From: Ruminococcus sp. CAG:403
GTDB lineage: Bacteria; Bacillota; Clostridia; Oscillospirales; Ruminococcaceae
DNA: 12,561 nucleotides
Reading direction: 5' to 3'
Assembly: GCA_000437255.1 (NCBI GenBank)
Contig: FR899090.1
Span: forward strand, 4,726 to 17,286
Shown one piece after another: positions 7,693-12,561 of the stretch. The first letter of the stretch is position 1. The number at the start of each line of letters is the position of its first letter. Under the pieces are notes generated by a model. The model had not been told where the DNA came from. It saw only the letters and a program-made list of their open reading frames with translations, and ran no database searches. Both the position numbers and the translations under genes were made by a program.

Positions 7693-8459
7693 TACGTCTC
7701 CTCCGTAGCAGTCCGTTCCGGCAAGATGCCGTCTTTCAAAAATTTCTCATATTTCGGGCAGATTTCTGCGGTCGGCCCAAATGCAATCTGTTCGCCTTTG
7801 TGCAGCCAGAGCACCTTGTTGGACAGCCGTTTGACCTGCATCAAGGAGTGCGAAACAAACAATGTTGTGGCACCGCCTTTGATGATTTCCATCATTTTCT
7901 TTTCGCTTTTTGCACGGAAAGAGCCATCCCCAACGGACAGCACTTCGTCCAGAATGAGAATATCTGGATTTACAAAGCAGGCAATGGAAAAAGCAAGCCG
8001 GGATTTCATACCGGAAGAAAGCTGCTTGTACTTTCTGTTTTCAAACTCTTTCAGCTCTGCAAAGTCTAAGATCTCCTCACACTTTTCCACCATAAATGGT
8101 TTGGAATATCCTAGCAAAGCGCCCCGCAGAAAAATATTTTCCCGCAGGGAGAGGTCACCGTCGAAGCCGGTTCCCAGCTCCAGCAGTGCAGAGATTTTTC
8201 CTTCTGTCACGCAGCCGCCTTTCTGTGGCCGCATAATGCCGCTGATGGCTTTCAGCAGCGTGGATTTTCCGGCGCCGTTTGTGCCAATAATGGCAAGAAA
8301 GTCTCCCTTATCCAAAGAGAAGGAAACGTTCTTGACCGCCCAGAATTCTTCTACTTTAAAATCGCCTTTCAACTTCCGCACCACGAAGTCTTTCAGACCA
8401 ATGTCACGGAAATCGCCTACAATATAGCGAATGGATACGTCTTTTACATCAACAACCAT
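7692..8459 (-). CDS. ABC transporter ATPase for polysaccharide/teichoic acid export (Wzt/TagH type)
   Basis: This 255-residue ATPase powers export of a lipid-linked glycan through the permease encoded just upstream. It has Walker A GTNGAGKST (59-67), the block SALLELGTGFDGDLSLREN (90-108) typical of the Wzt/TagH subfamily, signature LSSGM (147-151), Walker B DILILDE (166-172) and switch His204 in VSHS. It stops about 45 residues after the switch His, so it lacks the C-terminal carbohydrate-binding domain of long Wzt proteins (over 400 residues in the O9a type). In established systems the short form exports polymers without terminal-cap recognition, for example Klebsiella galactan I. The start follows AAGGAG (8465-8470) six bases upstream. 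The gene lies 12 bases after the permease stop and overlaps the next gene by one base. Confidence 0.95.
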   Translation of the reverse strand: MVVDVKDVSIRYIVGDFRDIGLKDFVVRKLKGDFKVEEFWAVKNVSFSLDKGDFLAIIGTNGAGKSTLLKAISGIMRPQKGGCVTEGKISALLELGTGFDGDLSLRENIFLRGALLGYSKPFMVEKCEEILDFAELKEFENRKYKQLSSGMKSRLAFSIACFVNPDILILDEVLSVGDGSFRAKSEKKMMEIIKGGATTLFVSHSLMQVKRLSNKVLWLHKGEQIAFGPTAEICPKYEKFLKDGILPERTATEET

Positions 8460-8471
8460 GCGATCTCCTTA

Positions 8472-9245
8472 TTAAAAATAAAATACAAATTTGTAGTTGT
8501 TTATTTTATACACCAACATGCCGACCAGCAATGCCAGAATGGCAAATCCAGCACAGTATAAATGGGCACTCAAAGTTGGTACAACCCCATCCAGTGTGAC
8601 GGTTCGGAAATAGTCAATATAATCAAAAATTGGATTCAGTACGAACCAGCGAGCAACTTTATGTGGCAATGCGTCTGCTGTATAGAAGATAGCAGACAAA
8701 TAGAACAGCAACTGCTGGAATACGGTGTAAATATACTGAATGTCTCGGAAAAAGACAAAGAGCGCAGAAAGAATCAAGCCCACCCCAATATTAAAAACAA
8801 TCAGACAGATGGTTGGATAGATCATTAGAAACATCGTTGGGTGGAAGGGAATGTGATCTACCAATGCGAAGATAATAAAAATCAAAAACGTAACGCCAAA
8901 GTTAATCAGGCAGGAAACGTTTTTGGAAAGCAGAAAAATATATTTGGGGACGTTAATCTTTGAAAGAATGCTGCCGTTTGCCAGTAGGGAAAACATTCCC
9001 GAATTGGTAGATTCGGAATAGAAGCTGTTTACCATAATTCCGATGAACAAGTAGGTGGTATAGTGCGGAATGCTACGGCTAAAGAAATAGGTGAAGACAA
9101 ACTTCAAGATTAAAAAATAACACAGCGGTGAGAGGGCGCTCCAAACCATTCCCAATACCGTGCGCTTGTACTTTTGTTTAAAATCACGCTTGACCAGTTC
9201 GCTGAACAGAAAGCGATATTGTTTGGCTTTTTGTACCAGTTGCAT
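8472..9245 (-). CDS. ABC-2 type polysaccharide export permease (Wzm/TagG type)
   Basis: This 257-residue integral membrane protein is the channel half of the exporter. It has six hydrophobic segments at about 31-55, 64-80, 108-130, 138-165, 172-190 and 228-248. The amphipathic N-terminal segment RDFKQKYKRTVLGMVWS (20-36) is characteristic of ABC-2 exporters, as is the LNPIFDYIDYFR region (203-214). The length is normal for the family. It is the first gene of the operon and is followed directly by its ATPase. The ATG is preceded by AGAAAGGAA, about 10 bases upstream. The spacer between ribosome site and ATG is a 13-base sequence repeated exactly about 100 bases further upstream in the leader. 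Partner and membrane location are clear, but the exact polymer is inferred from the neighbouring enzymes. Confidence 0.95.
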   Translation of the reverse strand: MQLVQKAKQYRFLFSELVKRDFKQKYKRTVLGMVWSALSPLCYFLILKFVFTYFFSRSIPHYTTYLFIGIMVNSFYSESTNSGMFSLLANGSILSKINVPKYIFLLSKNVSCLINFGVTFLIFIIFALVDHIPFHPTMFLMIYPTICLIVFNIGVGLILSALFVFFRDIQYIYTVFQQLLFYLSAIFYTADALPHKVARWFVLNPIFDYIDYFRTVTLDGVVPTLSAHLYCAGFAILALLVGMLVYKINNYKFVFYF

Positions 9246-9377
9246 GCTTGAAAAGTTCCTTTCTCAATAAATTGGATAACGTGCAGGGCAGCTGTTGTTC
9301 GCTGCCCAGACACGGAAATTTGTTATACATTTGGAAACAATCCAAAAAGCTTGAAAAGTTCGGATTGTTACTTTTCC
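9246..9377 (-). promoter_or_regulatory. Structured 5' leader of the polysaccharide operon
   Basis: The predicted transcript starts near 9371 and runs about 125 bases before the permease ATG. Three features stand out. An 8-base stem (9362-9369 with 9336-9343) carries an 18-base loop. The loop contains GAACTTTTCAAGC (9349-9361), which recurs exactly at 9246-9258 between ribosome site and ATG. A second hairpin pairs GGGCAGC (9286-9292) with GCTGCCC (9301-9307) and has no U-run. An alternative 7-base inverted repeat (9353-9359 with 9370-9376) overlaps the first stem and the likely transcription start. It could be a regulatory leader or overlapping operators. Confidence 0.4.
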
Positions 9378-9406
9378 ATTATATCAGGAAGTCTGTTTTT
9401 TGTCAA
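9378..9406 (-). promoter_or_regulatory. Sigma-A-type promoter of the polysaccharide operon
   Basis: On the minus strand, TTGACA (9401-9406) is followed by exactly 17 bases and TATAAT (9378-9383). Both hexamers are perfect consensus, so strong, housekeeping-level transcription is expected unless the leader controls it. No other comparable promoter was seen within the operon. Confidence 0.9.
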
Positions 9407-9477
9407 TGGAAATTTAAAACACGGAATTCCTGCATGGAACTGGAAAATTGTGCAGATTGCTACTTTTTTCGCAGGTA

Positions 9478-9506
9478 TTGACAGGGAAAAGGTTCTATTG
9501 TATGAT
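9478..9506 (+). promoter_or_regulatory. Sigma-A-type promoter of the GlfT2-like gene
   Basis: TTGACA (9478-9483), a 17-base spacer and TATGAT (9501-9506) match the consensus at 11 of 12 positions. The start of transcription would be near 9513, leaving a leader of about 105 bases. The two divergent -35 boxes are about 70 bases apart, so the operon and the GlfT2-like gene may be co-regulated from this shared region. Confidence 0.8.
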
Positions 9507-9587
9507 TAAGAAAGCAGAAACACCGGAAAATACAGCATATTTTTGGAAGCATCCAGTAGAAAATACTGCATGGAATCTGGTGCTTAC

Positions 9588-9612
9588 AGGCAGCCAGAGC
9601 TGCCTACTTTTT
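9588..9612 (+). terminator. Attenuator-like hairpin in the leader of the GlfT2-like gene
   Basis: AGGCAGC (9588-9594) pairs perfectly with GCTGCCT (9599-9605) around the tetraloop CAGA. AC and five T (9608-9612) follow. The run of T ends five bases before the first possible ATG (9618). Its position between promoter and gene suggests premature termination or control of ribosome access. The stem is short (7 pairs), so it may be weak. Confidence 0.45.
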
Positions 9613-9617
9613 AGGAA

Positions 9618-11438
9618 ATGGAGCATTTCTCGCTTATGATTTTACAGCATCTTCTCTTCCCAACAGCAAACATCTGTTCGGAGCAGGAACTTTATTATCG
9701 AACGGATGGTAACTTGGACGTGCAGCCGCAGCTTGTACAGGCAGGAAGTGGATTGCCTTTGCAAAAGGGCGTTTGGTATACATTCAATACATATTTTAAT
9801 GGCTTTTCTGTCGGCGTTTGGCAGACACACACGAGCGTGCGCAGGATCCAGCTGCGGCTGCGGCTGTTCGGAACGGTACAGCTGAAATTGCTGTACCAGA
9901 GTTCGCCGCAGTTTGATGCGCACGTGGTGACGCAGGAGCTGGGAACGTACGACTTGGAACAGAACGGAGATGCGCCAAGAGAGGTTGTGCTGTCGATTCC
10001 GTTGGAAACGGTTTCTGCCGGAATGGTTAGCTTCTCGCTTCAGGCAGAAACAACAGGTGCGATTTGCTATGGCGGAAGTTATGAAACGATAGAGGAGCCG
10101 CTGCATCCAAATCCAGTGCACCTGGCATTGGATCTCTGTACGTTTCGCCGGGAGGCGTTTATCCTGCGAAATTTGACCATGCTCCGCAAGGCATTCCTGG
10201 ACAACCCGGACTCGCCTTTGTATGGAAACCTTTCGCTCTTTATCGTGGACAACGCCGGAACGCTGGATGCCGCACAGCTGGCAGATGATGCGGTACGAGT
10301 TGTACAAAATCCCAACACAGGCGGTTCCGGCGGCTTTACCAGAGGGATGCTGGAAATTTTGCACGCCGCAGAGACGCTGCCGGTGACCCATGTATTGCTG
10401 ATGGACGATGACATTTTGCTGGATCCAGAAGTGCTGTACCGCACCTATACCTTTTTGAGCTTGCTTTTGCCTGCCGATCAGGATGCATTTCTCGGCGGCG
10501 TGATGCTGACACGAGATCGACCCTATTGGCAAGTGGAGTTTGGTGCACGCTGGAACTGCGGCAACATCGAGTCCTTGAAGGGCGGTTACGATGTGCGGCA
10601 GCTGTCTGCCTGCCTGCAAAATGAAAAGCCGGAATTTGCTGATTACCAGGGCTGGTGGTATTGTGCCATGCCCATTTCTGTGATTCGGCAGGACAATCTG
10701 CCGCTTCCATTGTTTGTTCGGATGGATGATGTGGAGTATGGCCTGCGCAATATGAAGCAGCTAATTCTGATGAATGGCATTTGTGTTTGGCATGAGGCAT
10801 TTGATAAAAAGTATGCGTCTTCTATTTTTTATTATATCCTTCGCAATCAGATGATTGTCAACGCCCTATACGGATTGCTTCCGAATCGCAGAACTTTTCT
10901 GCGGCAGATTTTCCGGCATGCGCTGGGCGATATGCTGCTATATCGCTATGACAATGTAACAATGATCGTAAAAGGGATACAGGACTATTATAAAGGCCCA
11001 GATTGGCTGGCACATGTGCCGGCAGCAAAATATAATGCACAAATTACGAAAATGGGGTACCGGATGCAGCCGCTGGAGCAGTTGGAACCGCTGCATCTGG
11101 ATGCACAGTTTGTGCCAAAACAGCATCCCATTCTGAAGAGACTGACGCTGAACGGGCTGTTTTTGCCTGCCAATCATGAGGCGGCAGTTCCGCTGGTGCA
11201 TGCAGATTTTGCAGTCGCATTCCGAGCCAGGAAGCTGCTGCACTATGATGCAGCAAAAACAGGCGGCTTTGTGACCAAGCGCAGCTTTTGGAAGGCGATG
11301 CAGTGCTTTGGAAAATTAGGTGTGCTGGCGGTACAAACGCTGCTGTACGCCAAAAAGGCGCAGCGAGCCTATTTGGAACAAAGCGACAAATTTCGAACGG
11401 AAGCGTTCTGGGAGCAGTATCTGAAAGAAAATGAATAA
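9618..11438 (+). CDS. GlfT2-like galactofuranosyltransferase (family 2)
   Basis: This 606-residue protein follows the plan of mycobacterial GlfT2, which polymerises galactofuranose from UDP-Galf. The N-terminal beta-rich domain (about 1-165) includes LLFP, LDVQP and WYTFNTYFNGF. The GT-A domain holds NTGGSGGFTRGM (233-244), the metal-binding DDD (263-265), GWWYC (345-349), RMDDVEYGLR (368-377) and WHEAF (391-395). By recalled alignment, Asp371 would be the catalytic base and His392 the metal-binding His. A C-terminal helical domain (about 420-606) completes it. ATG 9618 has only AGGA three bases upstream. ATG 9636 has GGAG 12 bases upstream and also fits the family N-terminus, so the true start may be 9636 (600 residues). 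No UDP-galactopyranose mutase gene is in the window. Galactofuranose use is inferred from the family; other furanose or hexose donors are possible. Confidence 0.88.
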   Translation: MEHFSLMILQHLLFPTANICSEQELYYRTDGNLDVQPQLVQAGSGLPLQKGVWYTFNTYFNGFSVGVWQTHTSVRRIQLRLRLFGTVQLKLLYQSSPQFDAHVVTQELGTYDLEQNGDAPREVVLSIPLETVSAGMVSFSLQAETTGAICYGGSYETIEEPLHPNPVHLALDLCTFRREAFILRNLTMLRKAFLDNPDSPLYGNLSLFIVDNAGTLDAAQLADDAVRVVQNPNTGGSGGFTRGMLEILHAAETLPVTHVLLMDDDILLDPEVLYRTYTFLSLLLPADQDAFLGGVMLTRDRPYWQVEFGARWNCGNIESLKGGYDVRQLSACLQNEKPEFADYQGWWYCAMPISVIRQDNLPLPLFVRMDDVEYGLRNMKQLILMNGICVWHEAFDKKYASSIFYYILRNQMIVNALYGLLPNRRTFLRQIFRHALGDMLLYRYDNVTMIVKGIQDYYKGPDWLAHVPAAKYNAQITKMGYRMQPLEQLEPLHLDAQFVPKQHPILKRLTLNGLFLPANHEAAVPLVHADFAVAFRARKLLHYDAAKTGGFVTKRSFWKAMQCFGKLGVLAVQTLLYAKKAQRAYLEQSDKFRTEAFWEQYLKENE

Positions 11439-11449
11439 CAACAAAACAT

Positions 11450-11479
11450 AGCGGTGTCATCCGATCGGATGACACCGCT
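11450..11479 (-). terminator. 30-base perfect palindrome; terminator between convergent genes
   Basis: AGCGGTGTCATCC (11450-11462) is followed by GATC and its exact reverse complement (11467-11479). On the minus strand the hairpin is followed by a T-rich stretch (ATGTTTTGTTGTT), so it should terminate the small Asn/Gln-rich gene. On the plus strand, 11 bases after the glycosyltransferase stop, no T-run follows, so there it would act only as an RNA 3'-end structure or a weaker terminator. Confidence 0.75.
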
Positions 11480-11507
11480 GTGCGTGCAGTGGCTACGGGC
11501 AGGGCAA

Positions 11508-11660
11508 TTAGTCCTGGCACTCGTTCTGGCAGTTCTGATTCTGTGCGTTCTGCTGATTGCGATTCTGTGCATTCTGCTGACGCTTGTTCTGTGCCTGCTG
11601 ATTCTGGTTCTGGTTTTGATTCTGATTCTGGTTCTGATTCTGATTGTTCTGATTTCGCAT
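11508..11660 (-). CDS. 50-residue Asn/Gln-rich protein, possibly spore-related
   Basis: Starting at ATG 11658-11660, this frame encodes 50 residues with 18 Asn and 20 Gln (76%). The order is: MRNQN; an NQ dipeptide run to about residue 21; two near-identical octads QQNAQNRN and QQNAQNQN (28-43); and a C-terminal CQNECQD with Cys44 and Cys48. Four basic residues (2, 26, 27, 34) are the only positive charges. The start is strongly supported by AAAGGAG six bases upstream, whereas longer in-frame starts lack a ribosome site. A sigma-G-like promoter lies about 120 bases upstream and a hairpin terminator follows. No signal peptide, no membrane span and no recognised domain were found. Gamma-type small acid-soluble spore proteins of Bacillus are also Asn/Gln-rich, but no sequence motif of that family is visible here, so the link is an inference. 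Confidence 0.75.
   Translation of the reverse strand: MRNQNNQNQNQNQNQNQNQNQQAQNKRQQNAQNRNQQNAQNQNCQNECQD
11597..11654 (-). repeat. Six-base repeat tract coding for Asn-Gln dipeptides
   Basis: About nine tandem copies of CAGAAY-like hexamers (CAG AAC / CAG AAT, one CAA AAC) encode the NQ run of the small protein. Codon choice alternates between AAC and AAT, so the tract is not perfectly uniform. It could still change length by replication slippage without breaking the frame. Confidence 0.8.
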
Positions 11661-11707
11661 GAAATACTCCTTTTCTCCGCACAGGGCAGTCCGGCGCTTC
11701 CATACAG

Positions 11708-11740
11708 GACTTGCCTTGTGCGGCAGGCAGGCTGCAAGTC
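11708..11740 (-). other. Hairpin in the leader of the Asn/Gln-rich gene
   Basis: GACTTGC (11708-11714) pairs with GCAAGTC (11734-11740), and the intervening 19 bases can form a smaller inner stem. It lies within the predicted 5' untranslated region (about 112 bases). It has no U-run, so it is a leader structure, not a terminator. Its function is unknown. Confidence 0.35.
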
Positions 11741-11778
11741 GTCCGGAATGACACAATGGTACAATTTTTGTGCAGCAA

Positions 11779-11807
11779 TAGTATGTTCAAAATGCTTGCG
11801 ATTATGC
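11779..11807 (-). promoter_or_regulatory. Sigma-G-like (forespore) promoter of the Asn/Gln-rich gene
   Basis: On the minus strand, GCATA (11803-11807) is followed by 17 bases and CATACTA (11779-11785). The -10 element is identical to the classical Bacillus sigma-G consensus CATACTA. The -35 matches the GnATA core of TGAATA. No sigma-A pair with suitable spacing was seen in the same stretch. Sigma-F recognises related sites, so forespore expression in general is the safer reading. Confidence 0.5.
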
Positions 11808-11908
11808 GTGAATTTGGCGTAAGAAATGGGGATTGCATTTGATTGTGAAAAAAATAGCAATCTTTTCCTTTCGATTCTTTCGAATTTTTCTTGTTTCGTC
11901 AAAATCAC

Positions 11909-11937
11909 GTGACAATCGACTGGAAGTGTGCTATACT
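11909..11937 (+). promoter_or_regulatory. Sigma-A-type promoter of nadB
   Basis: GTGACA (11909-11914), a 17-base spacer and TATACT (11932-11937) lie upstream of nadB, with an extended -10 TG at 11929-11930. Overlapping it, TATAC (11932-11936) and GTATA (11945-11949) form an inverted repeat with an 8-base spacer, which could be a repressor site over the transcription start. It does not match any NAD-pathway operator I know. Confidence 0.7.
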
Positions 11938-12022
11938 AGAATAAGTATAACGTCTTGATGGAACCGGAAAAAACAGCCATACAGCTGCTTTTTTTCTTCC
12001 TCATCGAAAGGAACGGATCAGT

Positions 12023-12561
12023 ATGGAACAGACTTATGATGTGATCATTGCAGGATGTGGGGCTGCCGGTCTGTACGGCGCTTTGAATCTGCCGGAAACT
12101 TGTCGGATTTTGCTGTTGTGCAAGCAGGAATTGACGCTTTGCAATACGGCTTTGGCGCAGGGCGGCATTGCCGGCGTGTATAACTCTCCAGAGGATTCCA
12201 CGGAACTGCATCACCGGGATACGATGATTGCAGGCGGCTTTAAAAACAACCCCAATGCGGTGCAGATTCTGGTAGAATCCGCAGCACATGAAATTCAAAC
12301 CATTTTGGATTTGGGCGTTGACTTTGACCGTAAACCGGATGGCACTTTGCACCGCACCTTGGAAGGCGGTCACTCCATGCACCGGATTTTCCATCATAAG
12401 GACACCACGGGTGCAGAAATTCTGGCAACACTGGCTCGCAAGGTTCGCACCCTGCCCAATGTCACCATTCTGGAGCATGCCATGATGGTGGATATGAAAA
12501 AGACTTCAACTGGTTTTTCCATTCAGGTGCTGCAAAATGGTGCGTATACGGCCTATCACAG
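12023..12561 (+). CDS. nadB: L-aspartate oxidase, N-terminal part (runs off the window)
   Basis: This is the first 179 residues of a flavoprotein that oxidises L-aspartate to iminoaspartate, the first step of de novo NAD synthesis, in the cytoplasm. The FAD-binding Rossmann motif is at residues 5-23 (YDVIIAGCGAAGLYGALNL, with G11, G13, G16). The family block CNTALAQGGIAGVY (40-53) and the substrate-region block EGGHSMHRIFHHKDTTGAE (114-132) are both characteristic of NadB within the fumarate reductase/succinate dehydrogenase flavoprotein superfamily. The start is supported by AAAGGA (12007-12012) and a promoter at 11909-11937. Downstream nadA/nadC cannot be seen. The short leader contains a T-run (about 11984-11990) after a weak 4-base stem, not convincing as an attenuator. 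Confidence 0.9.
   Translation, partial: MEQTYDVIIAGCGAAGLYGALNLPETCRILLLCKQELTLCNTALAQGGIAGVYNSPEDSTELHHRDTMIAGGFKNNPNAVQILVESAAHEIQTILDLGVDFDRKPDGTLHRTLEGGHSMHRIFHHKDTTGAEILATLARKVRTLPNVTILEHAMMVDMKKTSTGFSIQVLQNGAYTAYH

Noticed and set aside
7558..8427. Plus-strand open frame (289 codons) opposite the ATPase and the start of the DUF6270-like gene
   Set aside because: The minus strand carries unmistakable Walker A/B and signature motifs. The plus-strand product is Ser/Phe/Pro-rich nonsense.
9642..10619. Minus-strand open frame (325 codons) opposite the GlfT2-like gene
   Set aside because: It is antisense to a gene with conserved catalytic motifs, and no promoter or ribosome site fits.
11512..11654. 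Repeat tract checked as a possible CRISPR array or satellite
   Set aside because: The period is six bases with no unique spacers, and it reads in frame as an NQ-rich protein.
11508..11756. Longer 82-codon version of the Asn/Gln-rich protein
   Set aside because: The upstream ATG has no ribosome site, while the internal ATG at 11660 has AAAGGAG at ideal spacing. The extra 32 residues come from the structured leader.
11454..11822. Plus-strand frame with a striking Leu/Val/Ile run resembling a membrane helix
   Set aside because: The run is the reverse reading of the CAG-AAY repeat that encodes Asn-Gln on the minus strand. It has no ribosome site and spans the palindrome.

Overview
The window looks like chromosome of a spore-forming, low-to-mid GC Gram-positive bacterium of class Clostridia. 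A gut Oscillospiraceae/Ruminococcaceae-like genome is my best guess, with low confidence at family level. The reasons are strong AAGGAG-type ribosome sites, near-consensus sigma-A promoters with 17-base spacers, a membrane-anchored HtrA with a long Pro/Gln/Glu tail, and a sigma-G-like (forespore) promoter in front of a tiny Asn/Gln-rich protein.

Layout. 1-115 is the last 37 codons of a plus-strand gene, possibly a sensor histidine kinase. 208-1785 (+) is a membrane-anchored HtrA/DegP-type serine protease. A symmetrical hairpin at 1797-1846 serves as terminator for both converging strands. 1867-9245 (-) is one tightly packed six-gene surface-polysaccharide operon. In transcription order it encodes an ABC-2 permease (Wzm/TagG type), its ATPase (Wzt/TagH type, without a carbohydrate-binding tail), a DUF6270-like protein, a fusion of F420-dehydrogenase-beta-like iron-sulfur protein with polysaccharide pyruvyltransferase, and two family-2 glycosyltransferases. 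It starts from an almost perfect promoter at 9378-9406. Divergently, 9618-11438 (+) encodes a GlfT2-like galactofuranosyltransferase with its own consensus promoter and an attenuator-like hairpin in the leader. A 30-base perfect palindrome follows it. 11508-11660 (-) encodes a 50-residue protein that is 76% Asn+Gln. From 12023 (+) to the window end runs the start of nadB (L-aspartate oxidase).

How the genes fit together. The glycosyltransferases and pyruvyltransferase would build and decorate a lipid-linked glycan, probably containing galactofuranose. The permease/ATPase pair would export the finished or partly finished polymer for attachment to the cell surface. The four enzymes between 1867 and 7692 are unrelated or only partly related in their catalytic domains, yet each ends in a heptad-like, coiled-coil-prone helix. 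This suggests that they assemble into a complex. HtrA (envelope quality control), the Asn/Gln-rich protein (probably spore-related) and nadB (NAD synthesis) look like independent neighbours.

The most interesting points are the shared coiled-coil tails, the redox-pyruvyltransferase fusion, the Asn/Gln-rich protein behind a sigma-G-like promoter, and a 13-base sequence in the operon leader that is repeated exactly between the first gene's ribosome site and start codon. No transposon, CRISPR array, tRNA or rRNA was seen.
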